The notes under the pieces were generated by a model. That model made no database searches and was not told the DNA's origin. It was given only the letters and a program-made list of their open reading frames with translations. From Saprospiraceae bacterium (GTDB lineage Bacteria; Bacteroidota; Bacteroidia; Bacteroidales; JAIPBB01), in assembly GCA_021739805.1 (NCBI GenBank), contig JAIPBB010000137.1:1-12924 (forward strand): a stretch of DNA of 12,924 bases, in the 5' to 3' direction. Made by a program: the position numbers and the translations under genes. This document shows, piece after piece, positions 1 through 7,738 of this stretch. The first letter of the stretch is position 1. Each line of letters opens with the position of its first letter.

Positions 1-59
1 GTTTCTTGTTCATCAAATAATCCTCTATTTCCTGTTGTTTTGTATGTTTTTGTGTTCAT
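1..59 (-). CDS. N-terminal fragment of a minus-strand ORF, possibly an IS5-like transposase
   Basis: Read on the minus strand, an ATG at 59-57 opens a frame that stays open to the window edge and gives 19 complete codons, including GNRGLFDEQE. A short polar lead followed by a GLFDE-like motif resembles, from memory, the beginning of IS5-group transposases in Bacteroidota. That resemblance is the only basis for the call and the stretch is very short. A good promoter-like sequence (83-112) faces this start, which supports a real gene. A chance ORF or another small protein remains possible. If it is a transposase, the rest of the element lies to the left of the window and its right end should fall between position 60 and the start of the next gene. 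Confidence 0.4.
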   Translation of the reverse strand, partial: MNTKTYKTTGNRGLFDEQE

Positions 60-82
60 AGCTTAATTGTTTAATTAAAACA

Positions 83-112
83 CAAATATACGTTTAATTG
101 TTGGAATAACAA
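83..112 (-). promoter_or_regulatory. Bacteroidota-type promoter candidate for the leftmost minus-strand gene
   Basis: On the minus strand, TATATTTG (complement of 83-90) fits the Bacteroidota -7 consensus TAnnTTTG. A TTG (complement of 110-112) lies 19 bases upstream and can serve as the -33 element. The -7 box ends 23 bases before the ATG at 59. The same region read on the plus strand offers a weaker candidate for the following gene: TTG at 67-69, 19 bases, then TACGTTTA at 89-96, with one mismatch in the -7 box. Confidence 0.4.
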
Positions 113-149
113 TGATTTAAATAATAGAAGTCCCCTAAAATCTGAAATT

Positions 150-2165
150 ATGAAAACTAAGCTAATCCTTTTATTACAGGTATTTTTCATTTCAACATTG
201 ATGGCTCAACAAATAGGTTCAGTTCATACTTATCAGAAAATAACATCTTATACAGGAGGATTCAATATTTCCCTGGATATAGGTGATAGATTTGGATCTA
301 ATTTAGATACTATTGGCGATTTAAACAACGACGGTATTATGGATATTGTGGTTAGTGCACATCGTGATGATGATGGTGGAACTGATAGAGGAGCAATTTA
401 TATTTTATTCTTAGACACGAACAAAAGTGTTAAAAATTACACAAAGATTTCAAGCACTTCAGGGAATCTCGGTTTTGCATTAAATGATGGAGCTTGCTTT
501 GGTGTTGGAGTTTGTGGACTTGGAGATTTAGATAATGATGGTGTTCCAGACATTGCTGTTGGAGCTGATGGTGACACTGCGGGAGGTACAAACACTGGTG
601 CATTATACATTTTATATATGAACACAAATGGTACAGTTAAATCAGCAACAAAAATAGGTGCAACAACCGGTTATGGAACAGGAGGACTTCCTTTAATATC
701 AGGAGACCATTTTGCAAATGGAGTTGATGGAATTGGAGATATAAATGGAGATGGAATACCGGATTTAGTAGTAGAAAATTGGTATGACGATGGTGGTGGA
801 ATCAGAAAAGGTGCCATTTGGGTACTCACTCTACTAGAACAGGGAACTGTTAATACTTACTATAAAATCTATGATGGAGTTCCAAACTTTGATGCCCCTA
901 TAGACAATCATGATTATTTTGGCTCAAGTGTTTGTGGAGCAAGTGACATGAATAATGATAATATTCCTGATTTGGTAGTTGGTGCATATTATGATGACGA
1001 TGGAGGAACTGATTGTGGTGCAGCATATGTTATTTATCTAAATTCAAATGGATCAGTAAAGGGATATTACAAAATAAGTAATGGAAATTCAGGGCTTGCT
1101 TCTAATGCAATAGCAACTAATGCACAATTTGGTACAGATCTTCGGACTACCGTTGATATTGATGGAAATGGAATAAATGATATTTTGGTTGGAGGCCCTC
1201 GCTATGGTAATGATAATGGAGCTATTTATATAATCGGATTAAATTCAAATCAAACAGCTTCAGTAATCAATATTATTGATAATTCAAATTTTTCTCAAGT
1301 AACTAATGGTATAAGATTTGGGCGAAGTGTTGCCCATATAGGAGATATAAATAATGATGGAAAAGTTGAAATTGCTTCTGGAGCTACATATTACAATAAT
1401 AACAAGGGTGAAATATTTATAATGTCACTTAATGTTGCTTACTCAGTAACTACCAGTTCAACATTTAGTTTATGCCCGGGATATTGCAATGGTATGGCTA
1501 TTGCAAGTGGAGTTGGAGGAAATCCACCATATTCGTATCTTTGGAGTACTAATTCAACAAATGACACAATTAACAATTTATGTGCTGGAACATACTCTGT
1601 CACCATAACTGATGCTTCTTCTATTACAGCCACATCCAGCACTACAATAGCTTCTTATACTCCCCCTAATATTAACTTAGGAAATGATACAGCAATTGGC
1701 ATTAATGATTCCATTATACTTGATGCCGGAGCTGGTTTTCTGTCATACATTTGGAGCAATAACGGCTATACACAAACACAAATGATTTATGGATCATCAT
1801 TAGGTTTAGGGACATTTACCTTTTATGTTAGCGTTTTAGATTCTAATATTTGTCAAAATTCTGACACTATTGTTATAACAGTAGTTACAAATCCCGGAAT
1901 TGAAAATCAAAATTCGAAAAATAATATTTCCATTTATCCAAATCCAACTAATGAATCCCTTTATATTAACTTTATGAATACAAATTTCAAATCAGGAAAT
2001 ATTTACATTTATGATTTGCAAGGTAAATTGATATGGAATTCAACTACTAAATATTTAACAAATTCTCCTTACAAAGTTGATATATCAAATTTTCCAGTAG
2101 GTATGTATTTTTTAAAGATTCAGTCTGAAAATTATATTGTAAATAGAAAGTTTATTATTGATTAA
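150..2165 (+). CDS. Secreted FG-GAP beta-propeller protein with SprB repeat and T9SS type A sorting domain
   Basis: A 671-aa predicted surface or secreted protein. Residues 1-20 form a signal peptide: basic start, hydrophobic core, cleavage near MAQ-Q. Residues 22-430 carry six FG-GAP repeats, each with a DxNxDGxxD-like calcium loop starting at D57, D126, D197, D266, D336 and D399, a period of about 70 residues. Residues 433-500 match a SprB-type repeat with CxxxC at 442-446, an NPPYSYLWS core, then LCAGTYSVTITD. Residues 507-578 form an Ig/PKD-like domain with YIW and TFTFYV strands. Residues 593-671 are a T9SS type A sorting domain (SIYPNPTNESLYI, NFPVGMYFLKI, terminal KFIID). These families suggest Sec export, T9SS passage across the outer membrane, and a calcium-stabilised adhesive or binding role. 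No catalytic motif was seen, so the ligand is unknown. The gene is a paralog of the one at 3571 but lacks most of its Ig-like modules. No strong promoter is visible upstream. Confidence 0.9.
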   Translation: MKTKLILLLQVFFISTLMAQQIGSVHTYQKITSYTGGFNISLDIGDRFGSNLDTIGDLNNDGIMDIVVSAHRDDDGGTDRGAIYILFLDTNKSVKNYTKISSTSGNLGFALNDGACFGVGVCGLGDLDNDGVPDIAVGADGDTAGGTNTGALYILYMNTNGTVKSATKIGATTGYGTGGLPLISGDHFANGVDGIGDINGDGIPDLVVENWYDDGGGIRKGAIWVLTLLEQGTVNTYYKIYDGVPNFDAPIDNHDYFGSSVCGASDMNNDNIPDLVVGAYYDDDGGTDCGAAYVIYLNSNGSVKGYYKISNGNSGLASNAIATNAQFGTDLRTTVDIDGNGINDILVGGPRYGNDNGAIYIIGLNSNQTASVINIIDNSNFSQVTNGIRFGRSVAHIGDINNDGKVEIASGATYYNNNKGEIFIMSLNVAYSVTTSSTFSLCPGYCNGMAIASGVGGNPPYSYLWSTNSTNDTINNLCAGTYSVTITDASSITATSSTTIASYTPPNINLGNDTAIGINDSIILDAGAGFLSYIWSNNGYTQTQMIYGSSLGLGTFTFYVSVLDSNICQNSDTIVITVVTNPGIENQNSKNNISIYPNPTNESLYINFMNTNFKSGNIYIYDLQGKLIWNSTTKYLTNSPYKVDISNFPVGMYFLKIQSENYIVNRKFIID

Positions 2166-2211
2166 GAAATACTAGACACGGCTCTCAAGTAAAAGCACTT
2201 TAAATTATAAA

Positions 2212-3432
2212 TTAATATATAATAACTTTTCTGTTTACCATAGTTTGGTCTTCTTTCAAGAAAATTTTAATTAAATAAAGTCCACTTGATAAAGAACCAA
2301 CATCAATTGAAATGCTAGAATTATACCACTGATTTGTTTCAAAAACATTTTTGCCTGAGATATTATAAATTATAATTTCTATTTCCTGTCTTGTACTTAT
2401 ATTTGAAATAGTTATTTGACTATTACTATTAACTGGATTTGGATATATTTTTATCTCAGAGAAACTGTTATCAATCTCATCTACCTTGTTAGGATTGTTT
2501 AAAGGCCAATATTCCCAAATATCCTTTTTGTAAGTTGTTCCTTTTAAACCGGTTCCAATATATCCTTTATTATTAATAGCAAATGAGGCAGCACCATGTC
2601 TTCCTGTTGCTTCATCTATTGAAGCTACTTGAGTCCATTGTCCTGTTAATGGATTATATTCCCAAAAATCATTAAGCTCAATCCCATTGGGATCTACACC
2701 GGAACCACAGTAACCCAAATCATTTATTGCAAAACCAACAGCAACAGTTCTACCAAAATTTGCCAAATCACCCTTTTGCGTCCAACTATTATTTACAGGA
2801 TTATATTCCCATGTGTCATTTTTATAGTTCCCCACAGCTTTCTTCCCACATGTTACATAGCCTTTATTTCCAATAGAAAAACATACTGGATGTGCTCTTT
2901 CATCTCCCGGTAAGGTTGCTTTTTGTGTCCAATTATTTAAAGTGGGGTCGTATTCCCATAAATCCTTCAGATACACTGCTCCAGTTGTGCCACCAAATAC
3001 ATATCCTTTGTTATTTAATGTAAAGAATCCACATCCATATCGTGAAGAACCTGGGAAACTGGCTACCAATGTCCATGAATTGCTTGCAGGATCATACTTG
3101 TAAAAATCATTGATATTAGTACCGTTAATAAGGTGACCATTACCAATGTAAGCAATTCCATTTATTACAAATGCTGATAGTCCATAAATTAAAGGTCCCG
3201 GATAAGAAGCTCTTTGCATCCATGTATCTGTGGCCGGATTAAATTGGTACATATCATTACTATATGAAGATGAACTAATCTGACCACCACATATATAGCC
3301 TAATGAATCAACACTAAAACCAACAGCAGCATATCTGCATGAACCTGGAAAATCTGGCTTCCATAGCCAATAATTTTGTGCATTAATAGATAAGGAAAGA
3401 AACAAACTAACAATAAGAATAATTGTTTTCAT
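2212..3432 (-). CDS. Secreted Kelch-repeat beta-propeller protein with T9SS type A sorting domain
   Basis: A 406-aa predicted surface protein on the minus strand. Residues 1-19 are a signal peptide ending INAQ-N. Residues 20-310 contain six Kelch-type units, each with a GY/AY strand followed by glycines and then a (D/N)xxxxYxPxxxxW segment. The closing W residues include W71, W120, W168, W217 and W266, about 49 residues apart, ending with KKDIWEYWP near 302-310. This implies a six-bladed propeller. Residues 325-406 form a T9SS type A sorting domain (IKIYPNPVNSNSQI, IYNISGKNVF, SSGLYLIKI, terminal KVIIY). The copper-radical residues of galactose oxidase are not evident, so a binding rather than enzymatic role is more likely. 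The gene converges with the FG-GAP gene on its left across a 46-base gap and diverges from the FG-GAP gene on its right. A Kelch or Ig-type adhesin is the broad call; the ligand is not predictable. Confidence 0.9.
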   Translation of the reverse strand: MKTIILIVSLFLSLSINAQNYWLWKPDFPGSCRYAAVGFSVDSLGYICGGQISSSSYSNDMYQFNPATDTWMQRASYPGPLIYGLSAFVINGIAYIGNGHLINGTNINDFYKYDPASNSWTLVASFPGSSRYGCGFFTLNNKGYVFGGTTGAVYLKDLWEYDPTLNNWTQKATLPGDERAHPVCFSIGNKGYVTCGKKAVGNYKNDTWEYNPVNNSWTQKGDLANFGRTVAVGFAINDLGYCGSGVDPNGIELNDFWEYNPLTGQWTQVASIDEATGRHGAASFAINNKGYIGTGLKGTTYKKDIWEYWPLNNPNKVDEIDNSFSEIKIYPNPVNSNSQITISNISTRQEIEIIIYNISGKNVFETNQWYNSSISIDVGSLSSGLYLIKIFLKEDQTMVNRKVIIY

Positions 3433-3456
3433 TTTTTTATGATTTAATGATTATTA

Positions 3457-3486
3457 CAAAAATAATGATTAATTCAATTAATTCAT
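3457..3486 (-). promoter_or_regulatory. Promoter candidate for the Kelch-repeat gene
   Basis: The complement of 3457-3464 reads TATTTTTG, a full match to TAnnTTTG, and ends 24 bases before the ATG at 3432. The best -33 candidate at a 19-base spacing is ATG (complement of 3484-3486), one base away from TTG, so this box is weaker than the one serving the divergent gene. Confidence 0.35.
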
Positions 3487-3493
3487 AATATTA

Positions 3494-3524
3494 TTTGAAA
3501 TTTTAAAAAAAATTTATAATTTTG
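3494..3524 (+). promoter_or_regulatory. Strong Bacteroidota-type promoter for the large FG-GAP gene
   Basis: TTTG at 3494-3497, exactly 19 bases, then TAATTTTG at 3517-3524 matches both the -33 TTTG and the -7 TAnnTTTG consensus of the Bacteroidota housekeeping sigma factor. Transcription would start near 3530 and leave a leader of about 40 bases before the ATG at 3571. This is the best promoter match I found in the intergenic regions I checked. Confidence 0.6.
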
Positions 3525-3570
3525 ATAAAATAATGTATTGAGATTTTATTAACATAGTAATATAAACATT

Positions 3571-6500
3571 ATGAAATTTTTAACAGCAATTGGAGCTTCG
3601 CTAATACTTATTAGTTCAATTAATGCACAAATCGGCTCAGTTCACTCCTATCAACAAATAACAACTAATATTGGTGGGTTTAATGCAGTACTTGATGTTA
3701 ATGATAGATTTGGTATTTCAGTAGATACAATTGGAGATTTAAATAATGACGGTATAATAGATATTGCTGTGGGTGCATGCTTTGATGATGATGGTGGAAC
3801 AGATAGAGGAGCTATTTACATTTTATACTTAGACACAAATAAAACTGTTAAAAGTTATTCTAAAATATCGAGTACTAGCGGAAATTTTAGTTCCGCACTG
3901 GCAAACGGCAACTATTTCGGAATAGGCGTTAGTGGACTTGGAGATTTAGATAATGATGGTGTACCCGATATTGCAGTAGGTGCAGAAAATGATTCTGATG
4001 GTGGTAGTGGAACCGGTGCAGTTTGGATTTTATTTATGAATTCAAATGGAACTGTTAAATCCTATCAAAAAATTAGTTCTACATCTGGGTATGGAATCAG
4101 TGGGCTTCCATTATCATCAGGAACAAGATTTGGAGGAACAGTTAAATGTATTGGGGATATAAATAATGATAATATTCCTGATGTAGTAGTAGGTAATTAT
4201 TATGATAACGGTGGAGGAACAAATAAAGGTGCTTGTTGGGTGCTAACATTAGACACTAATGGAACAGTAAAAACCCACTATAAAATTTATGATGGAGTTA
4301 CTAATTTCAATGCACCAATTGATAACGATGATGGTTTTGGTGTGGGTGTCTCTGGAATTGGTGATTTTGATAATGATAGTATTCCTGATATTGCTGTTGG
4401 TTCATTTAGAGATGATGATGGAGGTACTGATTGCGGTGCTGTTTATATCATAAAGCTAAATTCAAATGGTTCAGTAAAAGGGTATAATAAAATCAGTAAT
4501 GGAAATAGCGGGCTTTCAACTAATGCATTTCCATATAATGCCAATTTTGGAATAAGTGTGAAGCGTACGAGTGATATTGATGGTAATGGTATCAATGACC
4601 TTTTGGTCGGTGCATGGCTATATGGTAGTAACGCTGGTGCTGTTTATATTATTGGATTAAACTCAAATTCAACTGCTTCAATAATTAAAACAATTAGTAG
4701 TTCAGATATTTCTCAAATAACTGGTGGTAATAAATTTGGATATAGTGTTACACATATTGGAGATATAAATAATGATGGTAAAATTGAAATTGCTGCAGGG
4801 GCTACAGGGTATAATGGAGATCGTGGAGAAATTTTTATAATGTCAATAAATCTACCATACTCATCAAGCATAAGTGCAACACATAATCTTTGCAACGGAC
4901 AATGCAATGGAATGGCAATATCAACTGCAATTGGAGGCACTCCTCCTTTCACTTATCTATGGAGTAATAATTCAACAAATGATACAATTACAAATTTGTG
5001 TGCAGGTGTTTATACTGTCACAGTAACTGATTCTTTATCAAACATAACTACTTCCAGCATTACAATCACTCAACCTCCGGCATTAATTGTTAGTGCATCA
5101 GCAAATACAAGCATTTGTGCCGGTAGTTGTACAAGTCTTAGTGCAACAGCAAGTGGAGGTTCACCACCACTTTTCTATATGTGGTCAAATGGATTGGGAT
5201 TAGGTCAGACAAAACAAGTCTGTCCAACTTCAACAACTTCATACACAGTAAACGCACTGGATTTAAATGGCTGTAATTCACCACCTGACACTGTAATAGT
5301 TAATGTAATTCAGCCACCAATAGTTAGCTTTTCTGGTTTAAATGCAGCTTATTGTCAAACAGCATCGGCAGTGACATTAACAGGAATTCCAGTTGGAGGA
5401 ACATTTAGTGGAAATGGAATATCAGGAAATATGTTTAATCCTTTTACAGCCGGTATAGGAACTCATAATATAATTTATACCTATTCAAATGGATTATGTT
5501 CCAATACTGACACACAAAGCGTTATTATTAATCCATTACCAATTGTAAGTTTTTCTGGTTTAGATACTGCATATTGTAAAAATGCAGCTACCGCCATCTT
5601 ATCTGGAATTCCAAGTGGTGGAACATTTAACGGTAGTGGAATGTCTGGAAATATTTTCAATCCTTCATCTCTTAGCCCGGGATATTATCCAATTGTTTAT
5701 TTATACACAGATGCAAATGGATGCTCGAATAGTCAAACTCAAAATACACATATTAATTCTGTCCCTCTTGCCAATGCCGGAACTAATATTACTATTCAAA
5801 ATAACACAAATGCAACATTAATTGGCTCAGCAAGCGGTGGCTCAGGCTTTTATTCCTATAGCTGGTCTCCGGCTGATTCGTTAATTTATGCTAATGTTCA
5901 AAGTCCAACTACTATAAATCTTAAATCAACAAACGTTTTCATATTAACTGTAACTGATTTAATTACAGGATGTCAGGATACATCTCATACTAAAGTTACT
6001 GTTGCCGGTTTACAAATTAGTGCTTTTGTTAATGCATTTCCTCAAACAATATGTTCAGGAAATAGTTCTCAATTAATTGCTTACGCTTCTGGTGGCTCAG
6101 GCATATATACATACTCATGGGCTTCAAATCCAAGTGGTTTTACTTCATCTATTTCAAATCCGGTAGTTTCACCGAGTGTTACTTCAACATATACAGTAAC
6201 AGTAAGTTCAGCTTCTTCATCAACAACTGCCACAATAATACTTACGGTAAATCCAACTCCTATTGTGAGTTTTTCAGGTCTTTTGAGTTCGTATTGTGTC
6301 AATTCACAAGCAGTTACACTTACAGGAAATCCAAGTGGTGGTAGTTTTATGGGTAGTGGAATAAATGCTTATAATTTTAGCCCATCTATTGCCGGTTCAG
6401 GAACACACCAAATAATTTATAGTTTTACAAGCTCTTTAGGTTGTTTTAATAGCGATACTCAAACAGTTGTTATCCATGAGCTTCCCATTGTTAGCTTTAG

Positions 6501-7662
6501 TGGATTAGCACAAAATTATTGCACAAATTCACCACAAGACACTTTAATAGGGACTCCACTTGGAGGAACATTTAGTGGAACTGGTATAAATGGAAATATT
6601 TTTAATCCAACTATTGCCGGAACAGGTTTCTTTAATATTACTTATTCTTATTCTGATGCAAATGGCTGCTCAAATTCAATATCTCAAACTACAGCAGTTA
6701 ATTCAATTCCTATTGCAAATGCAGGTACTGACAAAACCATTCCCTGTGGTTCAGCAGGAGTTATGGTTGGGAGCAGTTCAACGGCTGGATTTTCATATTC
6801 ATGGTTACCAACAACAGGATTAAGCAATCCTAATATCGCTAATCCGGTGGCATCGCCAAACATTACAACTATCTATACTCTTACGATTACAAATAACACA
6901 ACAGGATGCTCGGCAACTGATTATATTATTGTTACAGTTTTGGGTGGACCTACAGCAGTTGTTTCATCTGATACTTCTGTTTGTTCGGGTGAAATGCTTA
7001 ATCTATCTGCATCAGGTGGAATTAGTTATTTATGGAGTACTGGTGACAGTACTGCAAATATTAATATTTATCCTACAATAACAACAAATTATTCAGCTAC
7101 TGTGACTGATGCAAATGGATGTTCTGACGCTGATACTGTTACAGTTACAATTTTCCCAATAAGTGTTGTTAATCTTGGTAATGACACAACAATAAAAATG
7201 AGCAATTCTATTACAATTGATGCAGGAGCTGGTTTTAGCTCTTACAACTGGAGTAGCGGTTCCACTACCCAAACACATATTGTTGATGGAACAACTTTAG
7301 GTGCAGGTACATTTACTTTTTATGTGGATGTTATTGACGCTAATCAATGCTCAAATTCTGACACTATTGTAATTACAATTAATGATGACACTGGTTTGGA
7401 TTTAATAACTCAAAAAACAAATGTAGCAATTTATCCTAATCCTGCTAATAAGTTATTATTTGTTAAAATTCAAAATAATGAAGTTAAAGATGCTTCAATC
7501 ATAGTTATTAACTCTCAAGCTAAAGTGATGCGAACATATATTGTTGAAGCATTAACTAAATCTCCTTATATTATTGATTTGATAGACTTTCCTCTTGGTC
7601 TATACTTTATACAAGTGCGAACGGATAAATTTATCACCAGCGAAAAACTAATTATTTATTAA
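3571..7662 (+). CDS. Giant secreted FG-GAP / SprB / multi-Ig-like protein with T9SS type A sorting domain
   Basis: A 1363-aa predicted adhesin-like protein. Residues 1-20 are a signal peptide ending INAQ. Residues 21-428 carry six FG-GAP calcium-loop repeats (loops starting at D56, D125, D196, D265, D335, D398). Residues 432-501 are a SprB repeat with C441, C445 and C477. Residues 502-1195 hold nine Ig/PKD-like modules: a first C-type module (502-580), then two super-repeats of pattern A-A-B-C at 583-894 and 897-1195. Residues 1196-1272 form a last Ig-like domain that matches the one in the gene at 150. Residues 1284-1363 are a T9SS type A sorting domain (VAIYPNPANKLLFV, FPLGLYFIQV, terminal KLIIY). 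Sec plus T9SS export to the surface is well supported by the two ends. The elongated Ig stalk behind a calcium propeller suggests adhesion or matrix contact, which is inference. No catalytic motif was seen. A strong promoter precedes it, and the next gene starts 76 bases after its stop. Confidence 0.92.
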   Translation: MKFLTAIGASLILISSINAQIGSVHSYQQITTNIGGFNAVLDVNDRFGISVDTIGDLNNDGIIDIAVGACFDDDGGTDRGAIYILYLDTNKTVKSYSKISSTSGNFSSALANGNYFGIGVSGLGDLDNDGVPDIAVGAENDSDGGSGTGAVWILFMNSNGTVKSYQKISSTSGYGISGLPLSSGTRFGGTVKCIGDINNDNIPDVVVGNYYDNGGGTNKGACWVLTLDTNGTVKTHYKIYDGVTNFNAPIDNDDGFGVGVSGIGDFDNDSIPDIAVGSFRDDDGGTDCGAVYIIKLNSNGSVKGYNKISNGNSGLSTNAFPYNANFGISVKRTSDIDGNGINDLLVGAWLYGSNAGAVYIIGLNSNSTASIIKTISSSDISQITGGNKFGYSVTHIGDINNDGKIEIAAGATGYNGDRGEIFIMSINLPYSSSISATHNLCNGQCNGMAISTAIGGTPPFTYLWSNNSTNDTITNLCAGVYTVTVTDSLSNITTSSITITQPPALIVSASANTSICAGSCTSLSATASGGSPPLFYMWSNGLGLGQTKQVCPTSTTSYTVNALDLNGCNSPPDTVIVNVIQPPIVSFSGLNAAYCQTASAVTLTGIPVGGTFSGNGISGNMFNPFTAGIGTHNIIYTYSNGLCSNTDTQSVIINPLPIVSFSGLDTAYCKNAATAILSGIPSGGTFNGSGMSGNIFNPSSLSPGYYPIVYLYTDANGCSNSQTQNTHINSVPLANAGTNITIQNNTNATLIGSASGGSGFYSYSWSPADSLIYANVQSPTTINLKSTNVFILTVTDLITGCQDTSHTKVTVAGLQISAFVNAFPQTICSGNSSQLIAYASGGSGIYTYSWASNPSGFTSSISNPVVSPSVTSTYTVTVSSASSSTTATIILTVNPTPIVSFSGLLSSYCVNSQAVTLTGNPSGGSFMGSGINAYNFSPSIAGSGTHQIIYSFTSSLGCFNSDTQTVVIHELPIVSFSGLAQNYCTNSPQDTLIGTPLGGTFSGTGINGNIFNPTIAGTGFFNITYSYSDANGCSNSISQTTAVNSIPIANAGTDKTIPCGSAGVMVGSSSTAGFSYSWLPTTGLSNPNIANPVASPNITTIYTLTITNNTTGCSATDYIIVTVLGGPTAVVSSDTSVCSGEMLNLSASGGISYLWSTGDSTANINIYPTITTNYSATVTDANGCSDADTVTVTIFPISVVNLGNDTTIKMSNSITIDAGAGFSSYNWSSGSTTQTHIVDGTTLGAGTFTFYVDVIDANQCSNSDTIVITINDDTGLDLITQKTNVAIYPNPANKLLFVKIQNNEVKDASIIVINSQAKVMRTYIVEALTKSPYIIDLIDFPLGLYFIQVRTDKFITSEKLIIY
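5317..6252 (+). repeat. First A-A-B-C super-repeat of Ig/PKD-like modules
   Basis: Encodes residues 583-894 of the large FG-GAP protein. Two A modules (583-654 and 657-729) share PIVSFSGL, an YC, GG-F-G-G, FNP and a second Cys. They are followed by a B module opening PLANAGTN (731-812) and a C module with TICSG and YTYSW (813-894). The A modules look diverged at the DNA level, so this is a protein-level repeat rather than a fresh tandem duplication. Confidence 0.8.
6259..7155 (+). repeat. Second A-A-B-C super-repeat of Ig/PKD-like modules
   Basis: Encodes residues 897-1195 of the same protein in the same order as the first super-repeat: A modules at 897-969 and 972-1044, a B module opening PIANAGTD (1046-1125) and a C module with VCSG and YLWSTG (1126-1195). 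The C module is shorter than its counterpart at 813-894. Confidence 0.8.
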
Positions 7663-7683
7663 AGGAAGACAGTAATAATTTCC

Positions 7684-7691
7684 TAATTTTG
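7684..7691 (+). promoter_or_regulatory. Weak -7 box candidate for the polysaccharide gene run
   Basis: TAATTTTG fits TAnnTTTG and lies 47 bases before the flippase GTG start. There is no TTTG or TTG at the expected distance upstream. A second TAnnTTTG match at 7732-7739 overlaps the start codon and would put the transcript start inside the gene, so it is less likely. Promoter assignment here is uncertain, and read-through from the gene at 3571 is possible because no convincing terminator was seen between them. Confidence 0.25.
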
Positions 7692-7738
7692 CTTGTAATA
7701 AAATTAAAGCACTTTCGTTTTAAGCCAAAACTATTTTT

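Noticed and set aside
430..627. Two overlapping minus-strand ORFs of 62-65 codons inside the first FG-GAP gene
   Set aside because: They lie opposite a strongly supported coding region with repeating calcium loops, show low-complexity composition and no recognisable domain.
2166..2211. Possible bidirectional terminator between the convergent FG-GAP and Kelch genes
   Set aside because: Only a 4-base AAAG/CTTT stem and AT-rich near-palindromes are present; no GC-rich hairpin followed by a T run.
2212..3432. Galactose oxidase or sialate mutarotase function for the Kelch protein
   Set aside because: Kelch repeats fit the fold of both, but no catalytic residue set could be identified, so only a general propeller call is justified.
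3480..3520. AT-rich near-palindrome between the divergent genes as an operator
   Set aside because: AAATTT-type symmetry is expected by chance in such AT-rich DNA and it overlaps the promoter already called.
6081..6344. Opposing ORFs of about 75 codons inside the large FG-GAP gene
   Set aside because: Both are shadows of the B/C module region of the real reading frame, which is intact across the whole stretch.
7663..7685. AGGAA/TTCCT inverted repeat after the large FG-GAP gene as a terminator
   Set aside because: A 5-base stem with a 12-base loop and no T tract is too weak to call.
7706..7715. The 10-mer AAAGCACTTT shared with 2192-2201, downstream of both FG-GAP paralogs
   Set aside because: It may be a remnant of the duplicated flank, but ten AT-rich bases at different distances from the two stops can match by chance.
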